Of a stretch of 64,000 nt of DNA, positions 25,476 through 34,070 are shown in pieces; position 1 is the stretch's first letter, and every line of letters begins with the position of its first letter. The DNA is from Erysipelotrichaceae bacterium (GTDB taxonomy: Bacteria; Bacillota_I; Bacilli_A; Erysipelotrichales; Erysipelotrichaceae): positions 1 through 64,000 of the forward strand of contig JAFRBQ010000006.1 in the NCBI GenBank assembly GCA_017404785.1, in the 5' to 3' direction. Both the position numbers and the translations under genes were made by a program. The notes under the pieces were generated by a model. It saw only the letters and a program-made list of their open reading frames with translations. It searched no databases and was not told where the DNA came from.

Positions 25476-26218
25476 AGAAGATACTGATCAAAGATAATGA
25501 TTTTAAGATCACGGATAGAAATGTAGCCTGTATAGGCTATTTTGATAGCCTTCATCTGGGACATCAGGATCTGTTGAATAAAACTATCTCTGAAGCCAGA
25601 AGACTTGGTCTTAAAAGTGCTCTGATCTGTTTCAAACCTGATCCTGCAGATATAATCTCAAAGACAAAGACCAGACATATCTTCTCGGACAGTGAAAGAG
25701 AAAAGATCATAAAGAATTTTGGTATCGATCTATTGATCATCATTGGTTTCAATGAAGAACTGATGAAGATGGATGGAAATGAGTTTATTAAAACTTACCT
25801 TAACCGCATGAATATGGAAGAACTGATAAGCGGTTTTGATTTTTCCTTTGGCTATATGGGGAAGGGAAATAACGAACTTCTTAAAAAAGTTGGAAATTTT
25901 GAAAGTATCGTCATTCCTGAACATAAACACTATGGCAAGAAGATATCTTCATCAAGGATAAAAAGCGAACTGACTAAAGGCAATCTCAAGCTCGTGGATA
26001 AGATGTTGGGATATTCTTATTATCAGAATCTCAAAGTGGTAAATGTTTCTCAGAAAGGCTCAAAATGGCTCATAGAAGCAATTAAGGCAGAGAAAAATAT
26101 AATCGATATAAAAGATGGAGATTATGAGAGTTTCTCTTTAAGAAACGGTATATTCAGTTTTGAAAACAAGATCAGATATAAAAAAGGCGAGATCATAAAG
26201 TTCTATGTCAATCAATAA
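25469..26218 (+). CDS. ribF: FAD synthetase-type RibF lacking a recognisable riboflavin kinase half
   Basis: The 249-residue protein keeps the N-terminal FMN adenylyltransferase fold: GYFDSLHLGHQD near residue 23 (family GxFDGxHxGH, with Ser for Gly), GFDFSFGYMGKG near residue 120 and SSSRIKSEL near residue 163. Bifunctional RibF is about 310 residues. Here the C-terminal 70 residues lack the kinase motif (GxPTAN) and the substrate-binding loop. It probably makes FAD from FMN only, or has diverged further; the riboflavin kinase would then be elsewhere. It overlaps truB and rsmF, forming a compact three-gene unit. Confidence 0.8.
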   Translation: MVKKILIKDNDFKITDRNVACIGYFDSLHLGHQDLLNKTISEARRLGLKSALICFKPDPADIISKTKTRHIFSDSEREKIIKNFGIDLLIIIGFNEELMKMDGNEFIKTYLNRMNMEELISGFDFSFGYMGKGNNELLKKVGNFESIVIPEHKHYGKKISSSRIKSELTKGNLKLVDKMLGYSYYQNLKVVNVSQKGSKWLIEAIKAEKNIIDIKDGDYESFSLRNGIFSFENKIRYKKGEIIKFYVNQ

Positions 26219-27509
26219 TCAGCTGTTTAAAGATCGCTGCAGGGAATATTTTGAAAAAGACTGCAAAGAATTTCTTGAATCACTGGAAAAACCCTGTACG
26301 CAGGCTTTCTTTCTGAATACCAGAAAGGCTGAAAGAGAAAAGATATTTGAAATAATCGATTTTAATTATCATGATTCACCTTTGAGTGATCAGAGTTTTT
26401 ATCATGAAAGTGACAATATCGGCAAAAGCAAAGCCTATGAACTGGGTCTGATATATCCTCAGGAGATAGCTGCATCATTGAGCTCACTTTTTATAGATAA
26501 AAACAATATCGGAACAGTCGTGGATATGTGTGCTGCACCAGGAGGAAAGACGATCAATGTCCTGAACAGACTTCCTGAAGATGTCCTGTGCATAAGCAAC
26601 GATGTGAATCATACCAGAGTTTTAAGTCTTTCATCCAATCTTGAAAGACTTGGACTGGACAACGTCATCATTACAAACAAAAAGACTGAAGATCTGAGCC
26701 AGCAGCTTGAAGGATGTGCAGATCTGGTCATACTTGATGCGCCTTGTTCAGGTGAAGGAATGATCAGAAAATATCCGGAGATCCTTGATGATTATTCGAT
26801 AAACAATATCGATCTGCTTTCGAAAACTCAATCCAAATTACTAGATGAAGCCTACATGATCCTGAACAAGGGTGGTCAGCTTCTTTATTCAACCTGTACG
26901 TATGCAATGGAAGAAGATGAAAGACAGATCAGTGATTTTCTTGAAAGGTATCCGGATATGAAACTTGTCCCACTTGATATGAAATCTTCTTCAAAACTTG
27001 AAGGAACAATCAAGTTATCACCACTGAACAATACCGAAGGGCAGTTCATAGCTTTGATGAAAAAAGAGGGGACAATGAAGGATGTTTCCTTGAGAAGTCT
27101 TAAACCGGTAAAGGAAAAACTGGTTGATGACTTTATAAAAGAAAATCTTCTACTTGATGAGTACTATCTATATAAAAACAATGAACATTTCTTCCTTTCT
27201 CTAAGACCGCTTCCGGATCTTAAATACAATGTGATGAAGTATGGAATCTATGCCGGAGAAGTCAAAAACAGACGGTTTGAGCCCAATCACAATCTCTACA
27301 GGGCAAACAGTCTTAAAGGGAAATTCAGATATGTATATGATCTGAATGATGTTGAATATGATCAGTTCATATCGGGAAATGAATTTAAAGCTGATCTTGG
27401 AAATCATTATTATCTCCTGACTTATAAAGGTTATTCGTTAGGCTTTGGAAAATGTTCCAATGGTATGATGAAAAATAAGTATCCTAAAGGACTTAGAAGA
27501 ATGATATAA
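26205..27509 (+). CDS. rsmF: 16S rRNA m5C methyltransferase, RsmF type
   Basis: The 434-residue protein has an N-terminal RNA-binding region, then the SAM site DMCAAPGGKTINVL near residue 108, the motif IV DAPCSGEGMIRKYP near residue 178 and motif VI LLYSTCTYAMEEDE near residue 226, carrying the two catalytic cysteines of m5C RNA methyltransferases. The C-terminal part (about 330-434), ending LGFGKCSNGMMKNKYPKG, matches the PUA-like domain of the RsmF/YebU group. The exact rRNA target is inferred. It overlaps the end of ribF by 14 bases. Confidence 0.88.
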   Translation: MSINNQLFKDRCREYFEKDCKEFLESLEKPCTQAFFLNTRKAEREKIFEIIDFNYHDSPLSDQSFYHESDNIGKSKAYELGLIYPQEIAASLSSLFIDKNNIGTVVDMCAAPGGKTINVLNRLPEDVLCISNDVNHTRVLSLSSNLERLGLDNVIITNKKTEDLSQQLEGCADLVILDAPCSGEGMIRKYPEILDDYSINNIDLLSKTQSKLLDEAYMILNKGGQLLYSTCTYAMEEDERQISDFLERYPDMKLVPLDMKSSSKLEGTIKLSPLNNTEGQFIALMKKEGTMKDVSLRSLKPVKEKLVDDFIKENLLLDEYYLYKNNEHFFLSLRPLPDLKYNVMKYGIYAGEVKNRRFEPNHNLYRANSLKGKFRYVYDLNDVEYDQFISGNEFKADLGNHYYLLTYKGYSLGFGKCSNGMMKNKYPKGLRRMI

Positions 27510-27510
27510 T
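27502..27510 (+). promoter_or_regulatory. Extended -10 promoter of the Asp23 gene
   Basis: TGaTATAAT lies at the 3' end of rsmF and overlaps its last codons. The transcript would have a leader of about 16 bases that includes a GAGGT ribosome-binding site, unlike the leaderless genes in the window. Confidence 0.6.
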
Positions 27511-27532
27511 TTCTTTATCTGAGGTATAAAAT

Positions 27533-27868
27533 ATGGAATTTGAAAAAAATGAAATAGGATCTTATACGATTAGTGAAAAAGCCTTTGAAGATATAGCTTC
27601 GATCGCTGTCAAGAATGTAAAAAATGTCTATCCTGTAAAAAAGGATTCGGAATTCGTTGAATGCAAGATAAACAAGAACAACGAGGTTACGATCAAGATC
27701 TCTTTAAGAGTAAAGCAGGGTGTTGATATCGTCAAACTCTGCAGCAAGGTCCAGGATGAAGTAATGGAATCCATCCTGATCATGACCGGTGTTGAATGCA
27801 AGAAGATAAACATCGATATACAGGGTTTTGAAAAAACCGACCCTAAGAAAGAATCACAGAAGAAATAG
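27533..27868 (+). CDS. Asp23/Gls24 family envelope stress protein
   Basis: The 111-residue protein has the family pattern: IGSYTISEKAFEDIASIAVKN at the N-terminus, a beta-rich middle (VTIKISLRVKQGVDIVKLC) and the amphipathic EVMESILIMTGVECKKINIDI. Such proteins associate with the membrane or act in envelope stress, often as paralogues; the specific role is unknown. The gene has its own promoter, ribosome-binding site and terminator. Confidence 0.85.
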   Translation: MEFEKNEIGSYTISEKAFEDIASIAVKNVKNVYPVKKDSEFVECKINKNNEVTIKISLRVKQGVDIVKLCSKVQDEVMESILIMTGVECKKINIDIQGFEKTDPKKESQKK

Positions 27869-27894
27869 CCAGATTAACCTGGCTATTTTATTTG
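27867..27894 (+). terminator. Intrinsic terminator of the Asp23 gene
   Basis: AGCCAG/CTGGCT stem overlapping the stop codon, loop ATTAAC, then ATTTTATTT. Confidence 0.8.
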
Positions 27895-27902
27895 TTCAAT
27901 AG

Positions 27903-27930
27903 CAAAGAAAAGAGCACCTTATAGTGCTCT
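27903..27930 (-). terminator. Intrinsic terminator of the class A PBP gene
   Basis: On the minus strand AGAGCAC/GTGCTCT encloses a short loop and is followed by TTTCTTT, ten bases beyond the stop codon. Confidence 0.85.
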
Positions 27931-27940
27931 TTGTCATTAT

Positions 27941-30900
27941 TTAGCTTATAGTACCGTCTGTATGGATCGTTATCGTATCAGATTTCTCTAAACCATCAGC
28001 GCTGACAGTAACAGTGATTTCTTTGTCCGCTTCTGGGTACGTACCTGTATAAGAAACCGTATATACCATGCCCGTATTATCAGGAGTAAAGATCAATCCA
28101 TCAATAGTAGGATAATCCCACGAGACAGCTCCGTTTGGTTTATCATAGGATGCCCTAAGAATAATATTGGATCCTGATACTGATTTAGATAAATGAAGTG
28201 TATATGTTTTTTCAACATAATATGTGATTATGTAATTCTTGGATTGTTCAAGAACAAGAATTGTTCCTGGATCAACAGTTGCACCGTTGGAATCTTTGAT
28301 AGAAATCTTATCATCAAGTAACTGCTTGTTTTCTGTCTCTTCGGTGACCATTGTGATGAAGTCATATCTGTTTACGAAATTCTGAACAGCTTCCAACGAT
28401 GCACCTTTGGCAGGGAACCTGATCTCCATCTTCGCACTGAATTCTTTATTTATGGCATTGGATTTACTCTTGCCATTCTCGTATGCATAGTATCCGCTGA
28501 CAGTTACTTTATCACCAGGTGATACATAAATGGTCGTTGAATCGCTGTTGTCATCAGACTGGATATGTTTACTGTCGGAATGAGAACCGGAAACATTTAT
28601 GTCTGCCATGTATCTGATTGGGCCATAGAGCTTGCTGTAGCTGAATAAGCTCTTGCCTGTTGCAGCAATTATGACATCACCAGAAGAGTTACGCAAAGAG
28701 ATGTCCTTTACACCGGTATCTTCCTGTGTATCGTTTTCATTTGGATAGCTTGCCCATTTCATGGTGATGGTTCCGCTAGATGAATCAAGTGAAGCATCAA
28801 ATGAGCTAAGATCAGCGATCTTAGGATCTGACAGAGAGACAAGTTTGACGGCGTCAGACTTGATCATGCCTGTTGTCTTTAATGTTTCATCCATGCCATC
28901 GGTAAAGGCGGCATATGGCCATGTACCTATTACATGAGTGATGCTTGTAACACCGGATGGCTTCTCAATCTTGCCAGGGGTATTGCCGTATTTATATGCT
29001 GCTTCAAGGATCAGATGCGCGATCTTTCCTTGAGGACGGTCATTGTAATAGAAATCTTTGGATATGTATGAAGGCTGATTTGCAACAACTCTTTCATAAC
29101 CCACCCAGGTTGCTGTAGTGTATTCACTTGTTGCGGCAACGAGCCAGCCATCCTTGATCGAACCTGATGGGACACCGAGTTCTATAGCGGAATTGCCATA
29201 GTCGGTAGTACCGGTCTTGCCATAGACGGTATAGTCTTCACTACGTACATATGAATAGGTTCCGCCAAAGCTTGCAACATTCGACTTCATCAGTTCGGTA
29301 GTAAGGAAGGCTGCAGCTTCAGAGATGACCTGTGATGATTCATATTTAGGCGTGATCGGTGACTTGCCATTGGTGAATTCGATCCTTGAGATCGTATGAG
29401 GTGGAGTGTAGGTTCCATAGTTCATGATGGCCGTGTATGCTCCTGCATGAAGATAAGGAGTGACCTCACATGTTGAACCACCCATTGCATACTGGATATT
29501 GAAATCTTCCAAGGTCCAATCGTAGCCCAGAGACTGTGCATAATTGACAACATATTCATACTTCTTGGCTTCAAGAACCGCCTGAAGAGTCTGAATTGCA
29601 CAGGTATTGATCGAATTACCTAAAGCTTCTTTTAAAGTGACATCGCCGGTATAGGTTCCGGAGTCGTTGACGACCGGAATACCGCTTGATGCATCCAGCC
29701 ACATTGGCTTGTCGGTCAATACGTGATCGGTTGCCCAGCCGAGGTTTTCAAAAGCCAGCGCATAGTCTAGGATCGGTTTGATCGATGAACCAGGCTGCTT
29801 ATACTGATCGGTCGCATGGTTGAGCAGAAGCTGACCGCCATTGGCGTAGTTTCTGCCGCCCAGGATGCCAACTACTTCACCGGTCGTATTATTGACACAG
29901 ACTGAGGCAACTTCAAAGTAATCATCAGGGTATTCAAGATATCCTTCTTCAAAATCACCGGCCTGGATCCTGTCCATTTCTTCCTGAATGTCTTTATTCA
30001 TGTAGGTGTAGATATGCATCGTTGTCGTGTATGGATCTAAACCTGTAAGATCTCTGACTTCATTGACGACCTGGTCGACATAAGCCTGATAAGGGATACC
30101 GTTGCCGTCGTTTGATTTGGCATATGGGTCTTTAAGCACATCTTCGATCCTTATGGTTTTAGCCAGTTCGTATTCGCTCTTGGTGATGTAGCCGTGATTT
30201 CTCATCTGATAGAGGACTTCCGTAACTCTTTCCTGCGCTGCTTCAAGGTTATAGAAAGGATTGTAGTAGTTAGGTGCGTTGATGACACCGGCCAGAAGGG
30301 CACCCTCGATAAGTGTGCACTCGCTGAGATCCTTGCCGAAATAGTACTGCGCAGCTTTCTGAATACCACGGATGTTGTTGGAACCACCGAAGTTCAGCTT
30401 ATTTACATAGGATTCAAAGATATCCTGTTTTGATTTCGCATCTTCAAGTTCAAAGGCCAGAGCAATTTCCTGGACCTTACGTTTAACGCCTGATGCACCG
30501 GATCTTGCGGCGTTTTCACCGGTCTCATCGTTGACGAAATATGTATTCTTGACTAACTGCATCGTGAAAGTAGAGCCACCCTGGCCAAATGAAAGAGTAC
30601 GCAGATTCTCCAGAATCGCTTTAGTGAAACGCGGGATATCAAAACCGTTATGTTCAAAATAACGGGAGTCTTCGATTGCGACGAAGGCATCAACTACACA
30701 GTTGGGGATCTCTTCGTATTCGATATTCTGTCTGATGACTGTACCGAGGTTGGCGATCGCTTCGCCTCTGGAATCATAGACGACTGAAGATTCGACCTGT
30801 TCGAAGTCGGCTGCATTCAATACCGGTTTATCCTGAAGCAGTTTGTAGATGACGAACACGCCGGATAAAAGACCGATGAATGCCAGTATCAGCAATCCTG

Positions 30901-30979
30901 ATACGATCAAAGCCCACACTCTTGTGGCGTTGACTTTACGTTTTGGTTTCACTTTTTTATTAGTTATTTTGTTGCTCAT
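27941..30979 (-). CDS. Class A penicillin-binding protein (transglycosylase/transpeptidase)
   Basis: The 1012-residue protein has a basic cytoplasmic N-terminus and one membrane helix (about 22-48). The GT51 glycosyltransferase domain has EDSRYFEHNGFD near residue 105 and GGSTFTMQLVKN near residue 136. The transpeptidase has PGSSIKPILDYA (SxxK) near residue 400, SINTC (SxN) near residue 460 and YGKTGTTDYG (KTG) near residue 593. From about 700 onward lie beta-rich, Ser/Asp-rich regions that may be Ig-like or fibronectin-like repeats, making the protein longer than Bacillus PBP1. It polymerises and crosslinks peptidoglycan. It overlaps recU by four bases, as in the conserved recU-ponA pair. 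Confidence 0.95.
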   Translation of the reverse strand: MSNKITNKKVKPKRKVNATRVWALIVSGLLILAFIGLLSGVFVIYKLLQDKPVLNAADFEQVESSVVYDSRGEAIANLGTVIRQNIEYEEIPNCVVDAFVAIEDSRYFEHNGFDIPRFTKAILENLRTLSFGQGGSTFTMQLVKNTYFVNDETGENAARSGASGVKRKVQEIALAFELEDAKSKQDIFESYVNKLNFGGSNNIRGIQKAAQYYFGKDLSECTLIEGALLAGVINAPNYYNPFYNLEAAQERVTEVLYQMRNHGYITKSEYELAKTIRIEDVLKDPYAKSNDGNGIPYQAYVDQVVNEVRDLTGLDPYTTTMHIYTYMNKDIQEEMDRIQAGDFEEGYLEYPDDYFEVASVCVNNTTGEVVGILGGRNYANGGQLLLNHATDQYKQPGSSIKPILDYALAFENLGWATDHVLTDKPMWLDASSGIPVVNDSGTYTGDVTLKEALGNSINTCAIQTLQAVLEAKKYEYVVNYAQSLGYDWTLEDFNIQYAMGGSTCEVTPYLHAGAYTAIMNYGTYTPPHTISRIEFTNGKSPITPKYESSQVISEAAAFLTTELMKSNVASFGGTYSYVRSEDYTVYGKTGTTDYGNSAIELGVPSGSIKDGWLVAATSEYTTATWVGYERVVANQPSYISKDFYYNDRPQGKIAHLILEAAYKYGNTPGKIEKPSGVTSITHVIGTWPYAAFTDGMDETLKTTGMIKSDAVKLVSLSDPKIADLSSFDASLDSSSGTITMKWASYPNENDTQEDTGVKDISLRNSSGDVIIAATGKSLFSYSKLYGPIRYMADINVSGSHSDSKHIQSDDNSDSTTIYVSPGDKVTVSGYYAYENGKSKSNAINKEFSAKMEIRFPAKGASLEAVQNFVNRYDFITMVTEETENKQLLDDKISIKDSNGATVDPGTILVLEQSKNYIITYYVEKTYTLHLSKSVSGSNIILRASYDKPNGAVSWDYPTIDGLIFTPDNTGMVYTVSYTGTYPEADKEITVTVSADGLEKSDTITIHTDGTIS

Positions 30980-31539
30980 AATCCAAATACTCTTTCTACT
31001 ACCGCAATGTAGTCACATGGTTTCTGATAGCTTCTTTTGATCTCGAAACCATTTTCTTCAATCCAGGCAAAAGGAAGAGACTTCCTGGTACCGGAATTGT
31101 AGAAGTCAATAAAATCGATTGCTTTAATCAGAAAGTCTTTATCATATTCGACCATGCGGATGATGATAAAGGCTATAGCCCCATGTTTAATGACACTGGA
31201 TAGATGATCTATCTGGTGTTTGTGAATGGATGAGAAGGGAAAGGAAGTTTTCGATTCACATTCCTTGGCTTCAAAGTCGATATATTTCCCCAAATATATC
31301 CCGTTGTAGTCAGTAGTTGAAGCCAGCTTGAAGTAGGCTTCAGTGATCCTGGCAGCACTTCTTTTTGGATAATCGACATGCACGATCGTGATCGGAGTAG
31401 GTTTCTTATGGATCACGGCGATATCGTTAGTGAGGTAATACCGGTTCGTGCAATTTATGTCTTCCTCAAGTGACATGCCTCGATTGGAAGCTGACTCTTT
31501 TGGTCGGACATAAGTCTTGTTGCTGTTAGGATACTTCAT
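30976..31539 (-). CDS. recU: Holliday junction resolvase RecU
   Basis: The 187-residue nuclease has the family N-terminus MKYPNSNKTY, the SNRGMSLEEDIN motif near residue 20, and catalytic residues in DYNGIYLGKYIDFEAKECES (DY...DFEAKE) near residue 77. It resolves recombination intermediates. The ATG at 31539 matches the family N-terminus; TTG at 31551 is an alternative whose upstream -10 box (31557-31562 on the minus strand) would make it leaderless. Its end overlaps the PBP gene start by an ATGA. Confidence 0.92.
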   Translation of the reverse strand: MKYPNSNKTYVRPKESASNRGMSLEEDINCTNRYYLTNDIAVIHKKPTPITIVHVDYPKRSAARITEAYFKLASTTDYNGIYLGKYIDFEAKECESKTSFPFSSIHKHQIDHLSSVIKHGAIAFIIIRMVEYDKDFLIKAIDFIDFYNSGTRKSLPFAWIEENGFEIKRSYQKPCDYIAVVERVFGL

Positions 31540-31642
31540 CTTTTCACCCAAGTAATATTATATAATATAGATGAAATTAAATGCTAGTTTACTTGATTAT
31601 AGCTGTTTTTTGTTTTATTATAATGTGTACTGGGAGAAAAAT

Positions 31643-31957
31643 ATGGAGAAACTGAACTTGACACCAGAGACGATTCTTGATAAGCAGTTTGAGACAGATT
31701 TCAAGGGGTACAACGCTGAGCAGGTCGATGCGTTTTTAGATGAAGTTCTGGAAGATTATCAGAAAATGGAAGAGAACGTGCAGGAATTACTGGATGCAGT
31801 ATCTTCTTTACAGGACCAGGTTAAGGAACTGAAGGCCAAGAACCTTGAATTGGAAGGTCGTAAGATGGTCTTTGACCTGTCGAATACAACTTCGTACTCA
31901 TCAGTTGATGTATTGAAAAGAATTTCACGCTTAGAAGAATATATCTATAACAAATAA
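31643..31957 (+). CDS. gpsB: Cell division protein GpsB (DivIVA-like)
   Basis: The 104-residue protein has the DivIVA/GpsB N-terminal domain (LTPETILDKQFETDFKGYNA, QVDAFLDEVLEDY), a coiled coil rich in E/K/L (about 38-70) and a short C-terminal helix ending RISRLEEYIYNK. GpsB coordinates PBPs with division, in keeping with the divergent PBP/recU neighbour. The start at 31643 follows GGGAG; an upstream start at 31571 would overlap the TATAAT at 31619-31624. Its stop codon touches the first base of rnpB. Confidence 0.93.
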   Translation: MEKLNLTPETILDKQFETDFKGYNAEQVDAFLDEVLEDYQKMEENVQELLDAVSSLQDQVKELKAKNLELEGRKMVFDLSNTTSYSSVDVLKRISRLEEYIYNK

Positions 31958-32285
31958 CATTCAGACAATCGCTGCGAAAGCAGAGGAAAGTCCATGCTCG
32001 CACATCCTGTGATGGATGTAGTGATTATGCCAAGTGAGAAAGTAAGCTTGGGCAGCGCAAGCTGACGGCTGGCGATTTTCCTAAGGGGCAACTATGGAAA
32101 TAGCCTGTAAAAGTGTCAAAGAGACGAGTCTGTCAGAAATGACAGAGTGGAACGCGATAAACCCCATAAGCGAGAAACCCAAATTTGGTAGGGGAACTGG
32201 CAATAGCAAACCGAAGCGATTTGCCGGGCGCATCGGCGCAGATAAATGATTGTCCAATACAGAACATGGCTTATTAAATGTTGTT
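31956..32285 (+). ncRNA. rnpB: RNase P RNA (type B)
   Basis: The RNA component of RNase P has the conserved 5' core AATCGCTGCGAAAGCAGAGG with AAAGTCCATGCTCGCAC, the central GAGTGGAACGCGATAAACCCC and AAACCCAAATTTGGTAGGGG blocks, and the 3' core ATGATTGTCC with ACAGAACATGGCTTA. P1 is formed by AACATT (31957-31962) and AATGTT (32277-32282). The layout follows the Bacillus type B RNA. The 5' end coincides with the gpsB stop codon, so gpsB-rnpB may be co-transcribed, or a promoter may lie within the last codons of gpsB (TATAAC at 31946-31951). This fills the 430-base gap between gpsB and pgsA. Confidence 0.95.
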
Positions 32286-32291
32286 TGTTCC

Positions 32292-32316
32292 AAAGACCGC
32301 AAGGTCTTTTTATTTG
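32292..32316 (+). terminator. Intrinsic terminator of rnpB
   Basis: AAAGACC-GCAA-GGTCTTT followed by TTATTTG. Confidence 0.92.
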
Positions 32317-32371
32317 ATCATAAGACTTGAAATATATTCTTGTCAGTAATAAAATTATTAAGGATTAATTG

Positions 32372-32380
32372 TGTTATTAT
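32372..32380 (+). promoter_or_regulatory. Extended -10 box of pgsA, leaderless geometry
   Basis: TGtTATTAT ends six bases before the ATG at 32387, and no ribosome-binding site is present. Confidence 0.7.
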
Positions 32381-32386
32381 AGTTTT

Positions 32387-32980
32387 ATGAATTTACCTAA
32401 CAAATTAACAATCTTCAGAATCGTTTTAGTTCCTGTACTTTGTCTGGTATGGCTGTTTCCTTATGACCAGTTCGGTATCGCGTTTGATTCACTGACGATT
32501 GGCGGGATTTCCGTATCTTACCTGAATCTGATCGTAATGGTTATCTTTGCGATTGCTTCCTTCACCGATTATCTTGATGGAAATATCGCCAGAAAGAACA
32601 AGATCGTAACGACTTTCGGAAAATTCGCCGATCCGATCGCCGACAAACTGCTGGTAAATACGATGCTGATAATCATGGCTTATAAACACATGATACCGCT
32701 TGTCTGCTGCATCATCATGATCTTAAGAGATATCGTTGTCGATGGATGCAGAATGATCGCCGCCCAGAAGGGTGTCGTTGTTTCGGCTGGTCTTTTAGGT
32801 AAGCTCAAAACTGTTCTTCAGATGATCACGATCATTCTGATTCTATTCAATAACATACCATTTGAGATCTGGAACATACCGATGGATGAACTGCTTATCT
32901 GGTTCACGACGTTCATTTCAATGGCCGGCGGGTATTCATATTTCATGCAGGTCAGAGAATATATTTTCGAATCTATGTAG
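32387..32980 (+). CDS. pgsA: CDP-diacylglycerol-glycerol-3-phosphate 3-phosphatidyltransferase
   Basis: The 197-residue membrane enzyme makes phosphatidylglycerol phosphate. The N-terminus MNLPNKLTIFRIVLVP is the family pattern. The CDP-alcohol phosphotransferase motif is seen as FTDYLDGNIARKNKIVTTFGKFADPIADK (D..DG..AR...G...D...D) near residues 62-90, and several hydrophobic helices follow. The ATG at 32387 is chosen over a TTG at 32369, which lies within the -10 region. It is followed by recA; cinA, which separates them in Bacillus, is absent. Confidence 0.95.
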   Translation: MNLPNKLTIFRIVLVPVLCLVWLFPYDQFGIAFDSLTIGGISVSYLNLIVMVIFAIASFTDYLDGNIARKNKIVTTFGKFADPIADKLLVNTMLIIMAYKHMIPLVCCIIMILRDIVVDGCRMIAAQKGVVVSAGLLGKLKTVLQMITIILILFNNIPFEIWNIPMDELLIWFTTFISMAGGYSYFMQVREYIFESM

Positions 32981-33026
32981 GAAAATCGGCAATTTCTGGA
33001 CATAATGTATAGGAGGTATTTTTAAA

Positions 33027-34055
33027 ATGGCAAAAAAAGAAGATGTTTTGCAGCTTAGTGACGATAAAAAAGATCAGCTTTTAAACGAAGCTCTCAAGAC
33101 GATCGAGAAACAATACGGCAAGGGTTCGATCATGAAACTGGGCGAACACGCCTTTGTCGACGTAGATACGATCTCCACTGGTTCACTGGCTATTGACTAT
33201 GCACTGGGAGTCGGAGGACTTCCTAGAGGTAGGATCATTGAGATCTACGGTCCAGAATCATCAGGAAAGACGACACTGGCTTTACAGTGTATTGCTGAAT
33301 GTCAGAAAGACGGCGGTAAGGCGGCTTTCATCGATGCGGAACATGCGATCGATCCAAGATACGCCAAGGCGCTTGGTGTTGACGTTGATGAACTGATCCT
33401 CTCTCAGCCTGATTCAGGTGAACAGGCTCTGGAGATAGCAGAAGTTCTGATCAAATCCGGTGCGATCGATCTGATCGTCATCGATTCAGTAGCAGCACTT
33501 GTTCCGCAGGCTGAACTGGATGGTGAAATGGGTGATTCCAATATCGGTCTGCATGCCCGTCTGATGTCTAAAGCCATGCGAAAGCTGGCCGGAGCCATGA
33601 ACGCCAATGGCTGTACGACGATCTTTATCAACCAGTTGAGAGAAAAGGTCGGCGTCATGTTCGGCAATCCTGAAACTACCACTGGGGGAAGAGCTCTTAA
33701 ATTCTATGCGACGATCAGAATGGAAGTCAGGAAATCCGAAGCCATCAAGAATGGCCAGGATGTCATAGGCAACAAAGTCAATGTCAAGATCGCCAAGAAT
33801 AAGGTCGCTCCACCATTCAAGACCTGTCAGGTCGAGATCTACTATGGCGAAGGTATCTCTCATGTATCGGAAGTTATCAACCTTGGTGTTGAATTCGGTA
33901 TCATTGAGAAATCCGGTTCATGGTATGCCTACAATGGGGAAAAGATCGGTCAGGGCTCCGAAGCGGTGAGAGCTTATCTTATCGCCAATCCGGATATCGA
34001 TAAAGCGATTACTGAGCAGATCAAAACCAAGATGTACGAAAAAACTGAGGATTAA
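33027..34055 (+). CDS. recA: Recombinase RecA
   Basis: The 342-residue protein has Walker [13 protein letters not shown] near residue 70, the [15 protein letters not shown]alker B region near residue 145, the [14 protein letters not shown]1-adjacent segment and the DNA-binding loop region [20 protein letters not shown] near residue 195. It is full length. The ribosome-binding site TAGGAGG precedes the ATG. No GAAC-N4-GTTC type LexA site was found upstream, so SOS control is not evident. A bidirectional terminator overlaps its stop. Confidence 0.99.
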   Translation: MAKKEDVLQLSDDKKDQLLNEALKTIEKQYGKGSIMKLGEHAFVDVDTISTGSLAIDYALGVGGLPRGRIIEIYGPESSGKTTLALQCIAECQKDGGKAAFIDAEHAIDPRYAKALGVDVDELILSQPDSGEQALEIAEVLIKSGAIDLIVIDSVAALVPQAELDGEMGDSNIGLHARLMSKAMRKLAGAMNANGCTTIFINQLREKVGVMFGNPETTTGGRALKFYATIRMEVRKSEAIKNGQDVIGNKVNVKIAKNKVAPPFKTCQVEIYYGEGISHVSEVINLGVEFGIIEKSGSWYAYNGEKIGQGSEAVRAYLIANPDIDKAITEQIKTKMYEKTED

Positions 34056-34070
34056 CTCAGTTTTCTTTTT
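34041..34070. terminator. Bidirectional terminator between recA and the Cof phosphatase gene
   Basis: AAAACTGAG (34041-34049) pairs with CTCAGTTTT (34056-34064). T runs are present on both sides, and both stop codons are within or next to the hairpin (recA ends at 34055, the opposing gene at 34057). Confidence 0.88.

Noticed and set aside
32841..33026. SOS (LexA) box upstream of recA
   Set aside because: GAAC and GTTC half-sites are present but ten bases apart rather than four; no proper palindrome.
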